Shown in pieces: positions 55,201-64,000 of a DNA stretch of 64,000 bases. Under the pieces are notes generated by a model. That model saw only the letters and a list, made by a program, of their open reading frames with translations. It did no database searches and was not told the origin of the DNA. The translations under genes and the position numbers were made by a program. How positions within the stretch are numbered: the first letter of the stretch is position 1; the number at the start of each line of letters is the position of its first letter. Origin of the DNA: Climacium dendroides (Eukaryota; Streptophyta; Bryopsida; Hypnales; Climaciaceae); contig OX467088.1 in assembly GCA_950106755.1 (NCBI GenBank), forward strand, positions 10,462,001 through 10,526,000. Direction: 5' to 3'.

Positions 55201-56101
55201 GGGATCTGGCTTGAGGGAAGTGTGCTGTCATGGTTTTTTAGAGTCCCATTTAGCTCATTTAGGGTCCAAATTGGGCATTTCTAGTGAAATTTTGGTACAA
55301 TAAAAGATTCTAACTTCCCTAAGCTTGAATTAGGATGGTGTAGGGATTTTGAGACATGTATGGAGATCATTTAGAAGGGCCATCCCTCTTTCACTAAAAG
55401 TCAATTGAATGCAATTTACCAAAAAAAAAAAACCCATTGTAAAGTCCATTGCTTAGAAGGCATTTAGATTAGGATCCCTCCACTCCTCTTCCGGTTCAAT
55501 TTTGTGAATGAGTTTTACCTTAAGGTGAAATTCACTCACAACGCCCAATCCATCATCAGCTTCCCCTGGAGGCTTCCCAGGATGGTGGAAGCAACCTTGG
55601 CCACCACTCGTGTGGGCTTGGTCGGGTGGAGGATAGGGTTAAGAAATGCTACCACATCCCAGTATTTTGGATTTACCAGGTTTGAGACCTGGAAGCCATC
55701 CTTCGGATTTGCCGCCGTCCGGAACTCGCCCTCCATGCATTCCTAGTTCTTCTCCATCACCTTGTCCGGCGCCACCCGGAACCCGTAGACGGCCCTCCAC
55801 TCGCCACCGTCCACAGCTCAAGTTTTGCCCGAAGGGTGGTATCCAAGATACCACTTTCCGGTCGCAGTAGATCCGCCACCAGACTCTCCTCCCGGATGCC
55901 CCAAGGGACATCCATCAATCCCTCGCATCCCATGTTGGTGAGGTTCCGCCGTAGGCGCTCCATCTAGACCTCATCGATTGAAATTTCCGGCACCACCCGC
56001 TTTACCAGAATTGCCTTCGTCCGGGGTGGCGGCGCTGGAATCGGCTCGTCTGAGTCCTCCGACTCATCCCTCAGTCTACGCCGGCTTGCCCTGGAAGTCA
56101 T
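52279..56101 (-). pseudogene. Gag-like reading frame, decayed and split by a solo LTR
   Basis: It starts at ATG 56,101 (MTSRASRRRLRDESEDSDEP) and continues through NPKYWDVVAFLNPILHPTKP and LQGKLMMDWA. It is cut by the solo LTR at 55,540/53,791 and resumes in frame across the TSD with the plant retroelement-like FIIFELVVDLVHSL, then KKGGSPLPACVSHLY and ELIQLQKYGGEEP. It ends in a coiled coil (53,294-52,716: QNYEKTFKRM ... AEMWELVEYLVP) and a Pro/Ser-rich tail to 52,279. Several stops (55,936 region, 53,724, 53,070) and at least two frameshifts (about 55,855 and 52,840) break it. It resembles structural proteins of plant LTR retroelements. The family is not certain. Confidence 0.5.
53791..55540 (-). 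mobile_element. Solo LTR, copy 3 (1,750 bp, TSD ACGCC)
   Basis: It ends GGTGAAATTCACTCACA and starts ATTGAACCATAATATTGG (first two bases mutated from TG). The flanks are ACGCC at 53,786-53,790 and 55,541-55,545. Bases 54,960-55,500 are nearly identical to the reverse complement of 5,440-5,960. A (GTTA)n run is at 54,198-54,222. It interrupts the gag-like frame, so it inserted later. Confidence 0.9.
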
Positions 56102-56626
56102 CATGCACACGCGAGAAGCCTCTCACAACCTCTCTTTAACTCTCTTGGTCACAAAAGGTCACTCTGGAACACCTTGCACGATCGCAACTCACACAGTCTC
56201 TCAATCTACCAGAAGTTTCTAAGAGCTAGAAAGGCAGGAAAACGAAGATGCAAGAAAGTAAGAAGCAACTGTGCCTTTTACTAGCTACAGTCCTTTTTTA
56301 TAGTGGTCCAGGTAGATGGACGGATGGACGAAAGTCCGGGATAGATTTTGGTGGCAAAGCCTAATCCTAGTACAGATCCAGTTTCCGGCTTTTAGGGCCG
56401 GCACCGTCATCCGATTTTTGGAACTTTTTAGGATTCCAAAATTAGTTTTTTACACCTAATAGGATTTCTCCGGATCCAGAGTTCCAGTATTTCTGAATTC
56501 CTTCTAATCTCCTATTGGGACTCAAAACTTTCCTTTTTAAAAGAATAAATTTTAAAATTTTCCGCAAAATGCTAGTTTTTTGGGTCTAGCACGTGGGGTC
56601 ACACTCCCACACTCCTCATTGGCCAT

Positions 56627-57100
56627 CACTCTAGATTTATGTGCACTTTTTATAGTAATGGCAAATTTTCCATCCTCTTATCAATTCGATCAATGAAACA
56701 TAGTCATAAACTCTATTGCCTTGTTAGCTTCACAACAAAGTATTGGTGTTTGCAAACTTTGGCCCAAGGTTTGAGAATAATTTCAAATACTCCGTGATTT
56801 CCTTTGATCCCTGTTGACACATGTGATTTGATTTTCTTTCAAGGTAATGTGGACACTAATCCCATGTATGGCAATTGGGATGGATTGAATCGTGTTCTTC
56901 TGCACATTAGCGTGCAAGGAAACAATCCTCTTGATTCTGAGTCCCATGCAACATTCATTTTGAGTTCTGAGGGTAGCAAGAAATAGTTCTCTTTGTTTGT
57001 TGAGTGATTCAACATTCATTTCAAGTTTTCAACATCCACTGTCTTCCACTCTATTTTTGTGTTGACATGGTTTCAACATGTAAGATGAAATTTTTTTCTA
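56627..57100 (+). repeat. Duplicated segment, copy 2 (partner 49,525-49,880)
   Basis: It is homologous to 49,525-49,880 over most of its length, with a 100-base insertion or loss near 56,700-56,790. It carries TTTTCTTTCAAGGTAATGTGGACACTAA. No coding capacity is recognised. Confidence 0.6.
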
Positions 57101-57116
57101 AAACATGAATGCTCAA

Positions 57117-57765
57117 CAACAATCCCACCCTCAGCCCTGTTTTTCTGGGACAATGCAACCTCATAAAACAGATCCGCTTCATTGCCATTGTTCCTTTGTT
57201 TTGATGAACCAGACTATTGTTAACTCTTAAACAACGGACTGGTGCCCCTGAAAATCATTGGTAATAAAATCCAATAAGGCAAAGCAGCCCATTGCGGTTG
57301 CTTAGGAAATGACCCATTGTGTTTTTTTAGTATGTGAGATGTGGGCCACAAAGCATGTCTTACATGATAGCAATGGAGTGAACACTGACCTCATTAGAAA
57401 CTTCTGATTTTTCAATGTGAAGTTTATTGTAAAATTGATTTTTTAGGCCTTTCATGATAGAAAATATTTTGACTGCATTAAGTAGTAAGATGAGCATTAT
57501 GCATTCAGATTTTGTTGGTTTTAAGGTAGTCTATAGACTCTTTTGGACTGAACATTCAAAAATTCCTAGCGAATTCATACTTTGTCAAAAAAATATAATT
57601 TCAATTGCACTTGCTGTTTCTTACACTTGTACTATCGTGGGATAAAAACTAAAAAATTTCAGCAACAAGATGATGTCAAACTCCTCCTAACCACAATGGG
57701 CTGGTTTACCTTAGCACTTGTTGGAAGTCAAAGTAATGTAAAAGATCTCCCTTTTTCATACTTAA
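57117..57765 (+). repeat. Collapsed copy of the terpene synthase locus
   Basis: Bases 57,117-57,230 match the terpene synthase promoter module (AATCCCACCCT, TTTTTCTGGGA, CCTCATAAAACAGATCCGCTTC, TTGTTTTGATGAACCA against 9,130-9,215). Bases 57,250-57,765 match 13,740-14,290, which lies 3 kb beyond that gene. The 4.5 kb between, including the gene, is absent. Confidence 0.6.
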
Positions 57766-57769
57766 CACC

Positions 57770-58043
57770 GAATTAGATATTCTTGCACTTGGGGTGTGTG
57801 ACATTGCACTTGGCTTGTACGCCAACCCAAAAAGATATTTTCAAAATATTTGAGGGGGGGGGGATTCCCTAAAATACATTGTTCATTTTTTTCCAAAAAA
57901 TTGTCTAGTTGCAAATATTTATTAGTAATCCACAGTTTATTAATATTTATATGAAACCTTGAACACTTTTCACTCCACATTCAAACACATTTCATTATCT
58001 AAATCTAGAAGGTCTATAGTACAATGAATTGCACTGTTTAGGT
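57770..58043. other. Short intergenic stretch
   Basis: It contains a G homopolymer near 57,855-57,863 and no other feature. No inverted end of the neighbouring transposase-like pseudogene was recognised here. Confidence 0.4.
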
Positions 58044-61000
58044 CTAATATATATTCAAATCATTTTGCAAGAGCTCATCATCTAGGTCTTCCATTTGCAT
58101 TGCAATATACTCCACAAGGTGGGGTTTAGTCTCTTGCAGAATGCACATTCTCTCTCCGGTTTGCACACCATATATTGTAATGCATGAGCGTACTCTTCCT
58201 CTAAGAGGAACATCCACCCATGAATATATTGCGGCTTCTTTGTCAATCCAAGCAAGCCTCTCACCAGGTGGTTCCCATATTCCTTCTATGTAATTCGTGT
58301 ACCTTACTCTGTTACTACTGGACTCCTCTTCCATTCCAGGTCTCATAGTTGGCCAATACCATAGAACCTTCATCTTCGAGGCCCTCCTTCCTTGACCAAA
58401 TTCCAACACTTTTCCCACATACAAAGGTATTCCTTCTCTTACTTCCCTCAACTCTACAGAAAGAGCCACGAATTGGCCTACTTGAACGTCGATCTCAGGA
58501 TTGAATGCAGGAAATGGATCTTCACTCACTCCTTGTATTCTTTCTGATTGAGTTGTATTCATTCGGTTCCTATTCCTCCCGCTGATCACTCTTCTTGATG
58601 CTTCTTGTGGAGGCCTATCTCTACGGGGCCCAAAATATCCTCTTCTCTCTAGATTAGGCATTGTCGCCATAATCAAGTCCACCACTGCACTCTCTGTTCT
58701 ATTTTCATCCGTGTCAGTTATTATATTAGGATTTGTAGATGCTTCTCCAACTTCTTGTGCAACATCACCATTCCTTATTTCGTTCACCACATCTCCTGGC
58801 CAAAAGGATAAATCATGAAGGCCTTCTCTATTCAATTGTGGAAATTCCTCCAAATATTCTTTGAACAACCTTATCTCTTTAGCAACTTCCAAATTCCTTA
58901 TTGAGTTCGTGCCTCTCAATGCCAACTTCTCTTTGTATGTCGCAAATTCATCTAAGGCTTTCAATTCCCTTTGATCTGCTGGTAATACCTTTGCAAGTTT
59001 TGGTCTTTCTGCTATGCTTGGTAGTGAATTCAAACACAAATGACCTCCTGTTGGGCCCCACTCGTCTGAGCTGAAATGTTTATGTTGCACGCGGACCAAA
59101 CCATTTTCCACATAGAACCTCATGTGGCGTGGAAATGTTATGCCTATCAAGGTATCCCCTCCTCATAGCAAATGAAGTGTAATAAATGTCTTCCAATCTC
59201 GAACATGCTCTAGCTTCCGAGCATTTACAAATGCCTCTGTGTATGATGTCCCTTTCTCCACCAATTGTAACATCTCCTTCAATGTATCTATGTCTTTTCT
59301 CTTCAATATGTTGGAGATGATATTGAATCGCTGATCAATGTCTTCATGGGTGTGACCCACTATCAGAAAACAAAGATGAACTTCCTTGAAGAATCCAAGG
59401 CCAACTAGTACTGCACACGTAGCAAACATATAGATGTTTTTGTTCTCCCGCATTGTGTTGTCTGCTTGAATCTTCTATATAGGTGGCAAAAAACCCTTCC
59501 TTTGCTTAACATCGCATATTACATTCATCACTAATATTATGACTTGATTGTTGTCATGCTTGTGGTGAGCATCTATCCATATATCTGCATACATACCTAT
59601 TCCATGTACAAGAACACCACACAAATGCATCTTCACAAATCGAGACTCTGTTCTTCACAGTTTGCCTCATTTTTGGTACCATGGTCGTATTCTAATCTAT
59701 ACCATCTACTATGAGACACATAAAAAAATCTGGAGTGATCATCGCAGATCTCTTGAACAACCAATAATCTTGCCTCTCCTCCATTTGATATCGGATGTGT
59801 ACTACATACAATTCTTTTATCTTCACTTTTGTTGCTGCATTTGTTGTGGATTCCATTCCGCATTTATACTCCCAACAATGATAACACTTTGAAAATCTAG
59901 AAAATGGGGGAATTTAGACATGCGGAAACTCAGTCCTCTAGAGTCGACGAAACGAACTCATCGACAACTCTGACCCATCTACTAGTTTCTTCACTTCCTC
60001 GTTCATATAATGAAACACATCCAACTTAGTAGTATTCATAGGCAACAAGATCAATGGTAATATTGCATTATCCATTTTCCTTTGTACTGATCGATGTGGT
60101 TGTTGACATCCTGATTCATTGAAGCATACAGCATGTGCCGTTTTGAGCTGCTTGAATTGCCTTTGAGAATAACCCAACGCCATAGCATAACACGCATTGC
60201 AAACAATGTTCCATCTAATTTAGTCACATATTTGTCCTTTTCTTGGTCCATTTGTGCGAGTGTAGAATGCATTTAGCATTTTCATTATCCATGTGGCCCT
60301 CGCATCATACTTTTGATCCCATGCTATGTATCGTTGATCCAAAATGTATTTGGAATCAACATCTCGCAAACAATTGCGTTTACACGCCCCAACGCCCTTT
60401 GCTGAAGTTACACTCTCAAGTGTCACTTTGTAATTTGTTGGTTCTTCCCTCTCTCTTGGACCTCTCTCTCTAACCCTATGATTTGTCATTGAATAACTCC
60501 TCCTCGATATACCAACAGGCACACCATCTAATGTTCTCAAATCAACAATGTTGTTTTCCGACCCTTCTATCCTTGAAGAACTTCTTTCAGGTGTACTTCT
60601 TTCACTATCACTCAATGAAATATGTTCAGAAGTGCTCGTATTTTGTCCTCCATCATCAAAATCAAATACTAGAGCCGTAATAGGAGGAAAGGAAAAATGT
60701 GAGTCCTCTCCTGTAGTAGAACTGTGAAGGAAGTGGTGTACGAATTGCATCCTGACGCCATCGTATAACTTTGCCTACATAATCACCAAGAAACTCCCCA
60801 ACTACCTCACCAACCCACTTCCTTTCATCCAGAGCGTGAGTTACACGAACCGTTGTTTCAAAAGGACGTAATTTCACTTGATGAAGCTCAATACCACATG
60901 TGAAAGTAGTATCTACTACACCAATTCCCACAATGCATCCTCCGTCCCCAAGAAGTTGAACCATCCCATTTGCAATCTCTGGTACAAATACAACAGAAGG

Positions 61001-61135
61001 GTGGTTTTCTTCTTGGAAAAGTCTTCCACGCACCACACGTGCTAGTCTTTCCCCCACACTTCCTTGTTCTGTTGCAACCGCCGTTGGTACTACCACATTG
61101 AAAGCCACAGGACTACCAAACGCCTCTGATGCCAT
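58044..61135 (-). pseudogene. DDE transposase-like protein (DUF7869-like), inactivated
   Basis: The minus-strand order is: N terminus MASEAFGSPVAFNVVV (from 61,135); Ser/Arg-rich linker; CKRNCLRDVD; zinc-binding-like VCNACYAMALGYSQRQFKQL (about 60,200); FPHVxIPPFSRFSKCYHCWEYKC (about 59,910); FFMCLIVDGID (about 59,695); IQADNTMRENKN (about 59,460); and FLIVGHTHEDIDQRF (about 59,360). The last three blocks are the acidic core of this family. The C terminus (59,150-58,044) has a BAH/Tudor-like VGQFVALSVE ... YVGKVLEFGQG stretch. In-frame stops lie at 60,220, 59,938, 59,914, 59,692, 59,475 and 59,163, with frameshifts near 60,735 and 59,640. Such proteins are usually mobile-element derived. No inverted ends were found. 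Confidence 0.75.
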
Positions 61136-61169
61136 TTCACTATGTGTCCTATATACAAATTTCAAGTGT

Positions 61170-63880
61170 CAACTATAGAATTCAAGGATTTTAGTATCCC
61201 TACAATGTAGTAGACTTGACGAAGATAATATAGTTTAGACTAAAATATTTTTCATTTATACAAACTGAACTTTACTTTGTTATATTTGAAAATAAGATTC
61301 AAACTACTTCCTCACACTTTATTTCTATCAATTTTGGAAATAAAGGGTATCATAACATGGACAACACTCAAGTGCACTCTACATAAAATAGAAATGGCAT
61401 TTAATATTCCTTACACTAAATTTTCTTCAAAATGTCATTTGCCCTCAATTTCAAAAGAAATAATACTTCTGCAATTTTTTTCAAACAATTGAGTGTAAAG
61501 GACTAGTTGTTCACATTATTTCCATGAAATTCCATTTTATCTTTCTTGAACTTATGAATAATTTCAAGTTCAAGTGGCAATTCATTCTTTCTTTTCTTCA
61601 ATATAATCTTTTCAAGAAAAACGAAACCAATTGCCAATGAAATGAAAGAATTGAGGCATTGCAACTGATAAGTTTAATCACTCAAACATTATAGAATTGT
61701 GCAAAGTACCAACTACACTCAAAAATCTTGTCATTCAAACCAATAGAAAATAGCTTCAATGAACATGCGTTTTTACATTAATAGACTATTATTTCAAAGT
61801 AATTTCATACCTTCACACTTGAAAGTCTTCTAGTGCTAAAGACATTTTTGCACTTTTGAAAATCAATTGACGATGAACTCCAAATTGTATGTCAACAACA
61901 AATCTGCACATGAAATTTGGTATTTTAATTAATTATTAATTATGTATGATGAGCAATTTTTGTCATTGAAAGTCTAATGATCTTCCTGAAATTAATGTCT
62001 TCATTTAAAGAGAACTCTTGTAAGATTTTTGTGACTAATCATTTTCCACAATCTTCTGTAACCTGATACATAAATAACATGAAGTACTACACTACTATCA
62101 ATTTTAAATTAATTAAAGCATTTTCCCATTTAATCCCTAAGTGGCCAAGCCTTTCCAAGTTAGGTTTCTCTATCAAAAACTTGTATAGACTCCTAGTTAT
62201 CTCCAATAAAGAATTTTTTTTCAAACATTTCACTATGTGGAGGTTTATTGAATTTACTCATTATTGTGCATAACAAATTTTAGTATGAATCTCCATAGGA
62301 GCTGTAAGATAAAAACCAGAGACATGTGTGTATTCCATTCTTATTCTCTTCCCCCTCATGTCACTGTTTCAAAGAGTTATATACAAACTTTTTTGGAGAT
62401 TAGAGGTAGTATGAGAAAATTGAAAAATTACTTAGCACATTGAAATGTGCTAAGTAAAAACATTCAATTCAAATCAAGAGCTACAAAACTCATTACACAA
62501 TTCACCTTCCAATTAATGAAATAAAAATCCGTTGATAAGTACAAATTGTAAAAAACTCCAATTCTACAATTGAACATTCAATTTTTCAATGCTATATATT
62601 AATGATAAAAGCATTGTATTCTTCCCATTTGGACCACTTTCAAAGTACATGGAATGTTACAATTTTAAAAATCTAATTTCATATAAAATGAGCAAACTTT
62701 GTGTACAATGAAGAAATGAAGTAAAATTTCTAAGCTTCATTCTCATAAGTTTGAACACATGATTATGCCTTCATGGGCCTTTCATAAATTATGTATTTCC
62801 ATCTTCCCAAAAAACTTTGAAGAAATAATCTCCAATAATATCTATACAAATTTTAAGAATGAACAAAAGAAAACAATTGCCCTTGGCAAATAGAATCCAA
62901 ACTCTTATATTGAACATATATGGTCACTTTTGTAGTAAGGGGTTATGGACTTTGGATTAAGATTAGAGTATTTAAATAAAATTTTCTAACACGAGAAAGA
63001 AATCCCAATTTTCAATTCTCAATTCATTCAATTCCATTGATCACCCCATCTTTTGAAAAAAGAGGCACTTAGCAATTCCATATTATATTTTCTTCTACTA
63101 GTAGATAATAATAAGTGTTTGATATTCAAGAATATTGATGAATTGAGACTTCAATCAATTTATACATCCAAAGACTTATGATTGTGTGAAACATGATATG
63201 TTTATGGATTTATCATTTGTTCTGGTATAGATTTCAAATGGCAGGGCTAAAGTCTATAGATGGCCATTTCCTCTTAACTTAATAAAGGGAAGTTTACATT
63301 GATTGTAGTTTGAAACTATATTTGTTGCAAATGTACATTAGAATTTAAATAATAGAAAAATCTAACAACCACCTATGACAATGGCCATCCAAGTGAAGAG
63401 GCCATGGAATTGAGTGGCCCATGGACTTTGTTGAGAGTCCAATGAAATGGGCAATAAATAGAATCAATTATAGGAATTTAAGCCTTTTGCTACCCATAGT
63501 GTGAAGCTCTAAAGCCTATGCTCGAAGTTCAAACCTATATCATTGATTGAAGTTCTATTCCTCTTTTCACAAAACCAATTCCAAATTTTGTAAGATTAAA
63601 TGAAGCCCTCCCCTTGAGAGTATTTTTTTCAAGCAAGAAAATACAAAAAACAGTGGAAAATGGGTCAAAACTGACCTTGAAAAACTGTCACAGCACACAC
63701 TCTCGCCATTAAACAAGGAATGAAAGACTATAAATAAATAAGAAAGGTACAAATAGAACAAGGAGGGAAATCAAGGAGGCAAGGAGGGAATTAGGTTCAT
63801 TGAATGGAAGGACCCTCTTTTGTGATCTTAAAGACTAGAGTTCAAACCCCATGGGCAATTACGAATTACGAATTAAGAAG
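61170..63880. other. Intergenic AT-rich sequence
   Basis: No gene, repeat or element could be supported. The open frames at 61,277-61,492, 62,079-62,273 and 63,567-63,761 have no recognisable domain. Confidence 0.45.
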
Positions 63881-64000
63881 GGTTCAGAGCATGTACCTTC
63901 TTTTCAAAGTAACCCTCTACGGCCACGGAGGATACGTTGGGTTTTTGAAACCCCAGTCTCCTTCCCGCCCGCCCTCCTCCCGCCTACTTCGTTGCCTTCT
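63881..64000. other. GC-rich end of window, possible 5' region of a further gene
   Basis: GC content rises abruptly (CCTCTACGGCCACGGAGG, CCCGCCCGCCCTCCTCCCGCC). It could be the start of a promoter or 5' UTR continuing outside the window. No coding evidence. Confidence 0.3.

Larger units (their letters stand above)
49894..56617 (-). mobile_element. GC-rich retroelement-like island
   Basis: Composition changes sharply, with CCGG-rich sequence against AT-rich surroundings. The minus strand carries a promoter-like TATAAAAAA near 56,292-56,300, a gag-like frame from ATG 56,101 downwards, and ends that could be an LTR TG...CA (TGTGGGAGTGTGACC near 56,617, ATCACTACA near 49,894). A convincing pair of LTRs was not found, and no protease, reverse transcriptase or integrase is present. 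The boundaries follow the duplicated flanks (49,525-49,880 and 56,627-57,100). Confidence 0.45.

Noticed and set aside
63790..63870. tRNA/SINE-like B-box (GAGTTCAAACCCC)
   Set aside because: No matching A box or cloverleaf could be drawn, so no RNA gene or SINE is claimed.

Overview
The window looks like nuclear DNA of a non-seed land plant, most probably a bryophyte. It is AT-rich and gene-poor, with GT-AG introns of about 170 bp, plant transposon termini (solo LTRs, CACTA and TTAA-type elements), a plant GT29 sialyltransferase-like gene, a microbial-type terpene synthase-like (MTPSL) gene of the kind restricted to non-seed plants, and an NLR immune receptor with a protein kinase at its N terminus, a class best known from mosses. 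The exact species cannot be read from the sequence.

Layout. 1-8.9 kb is repeat-derived: TTAA-type elements, a 1.72-kb solo LTR (5401-7120) and decayed copies of sequence resembling the terpene synthase upstream region. 9.17-10.77 kb holds the MTPSL gene (TATA box, one intron, both metal-binding motifs) with an apparent frameshift near its C terminus. 10.8-20.2 kb is intergenic, with TTAA elements, a MITE and a long degenerate tandem array. 20.3-20.6 kb is a decayed Ty1/copia integrase fragment on the minus strand. 21.8-24.7 kb is a multi-exon GT29 sialyltransferase-like pseudogene whose sialylmotif S is split by a minisatellite-rich insertion. 25.65-27.05 kb is a cluster of minisatellites. 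27.2-31.6 kb contains MITEs, an inverted-repeat composite and tandem CpG-rich units that could be duplicated promoter/5' exon modules.

The main gene is at 34.08-40.40 kb: three phase-0 exons encode a protein of about 1,990 residues with a helical N-terminal domain, a protein kinase, a Trp-rich hydrophobic segment, NB-ARC, and an LRR region built from 9.66 near-identical 96-residue super-repeats (four 24-residue LRRs each). A decayed LRR relic lies beyond the stop codon.

41-49.9 kb is mostly intergenic: a second solo LTR with perfect TSD, a 203-bp CACTA-type hairpin MITE with 3-bp TSD, another MITE and a second GT29 relic. 49.9-56.6 kb is a GC-richer island with a decayed minus-strand gag-like reading frame, interrupted by a third solo LTR with perfect TSD. 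57.1-57.8 kb is a collapsed duplicate of the terpene synthase locus (promoter-like plus downstream sequence, no gene). 58.0-61.1 kb is a minus-strand pseudogene of a DDE-type transposase-like protein (DUF7869-like). The rest is AT-rich sequence without recognisable genes. The genes do not form a pathway: the window is one apparently intact immune-receptor gene, one damaged terpene synthase gene and several gene and transposon relics.
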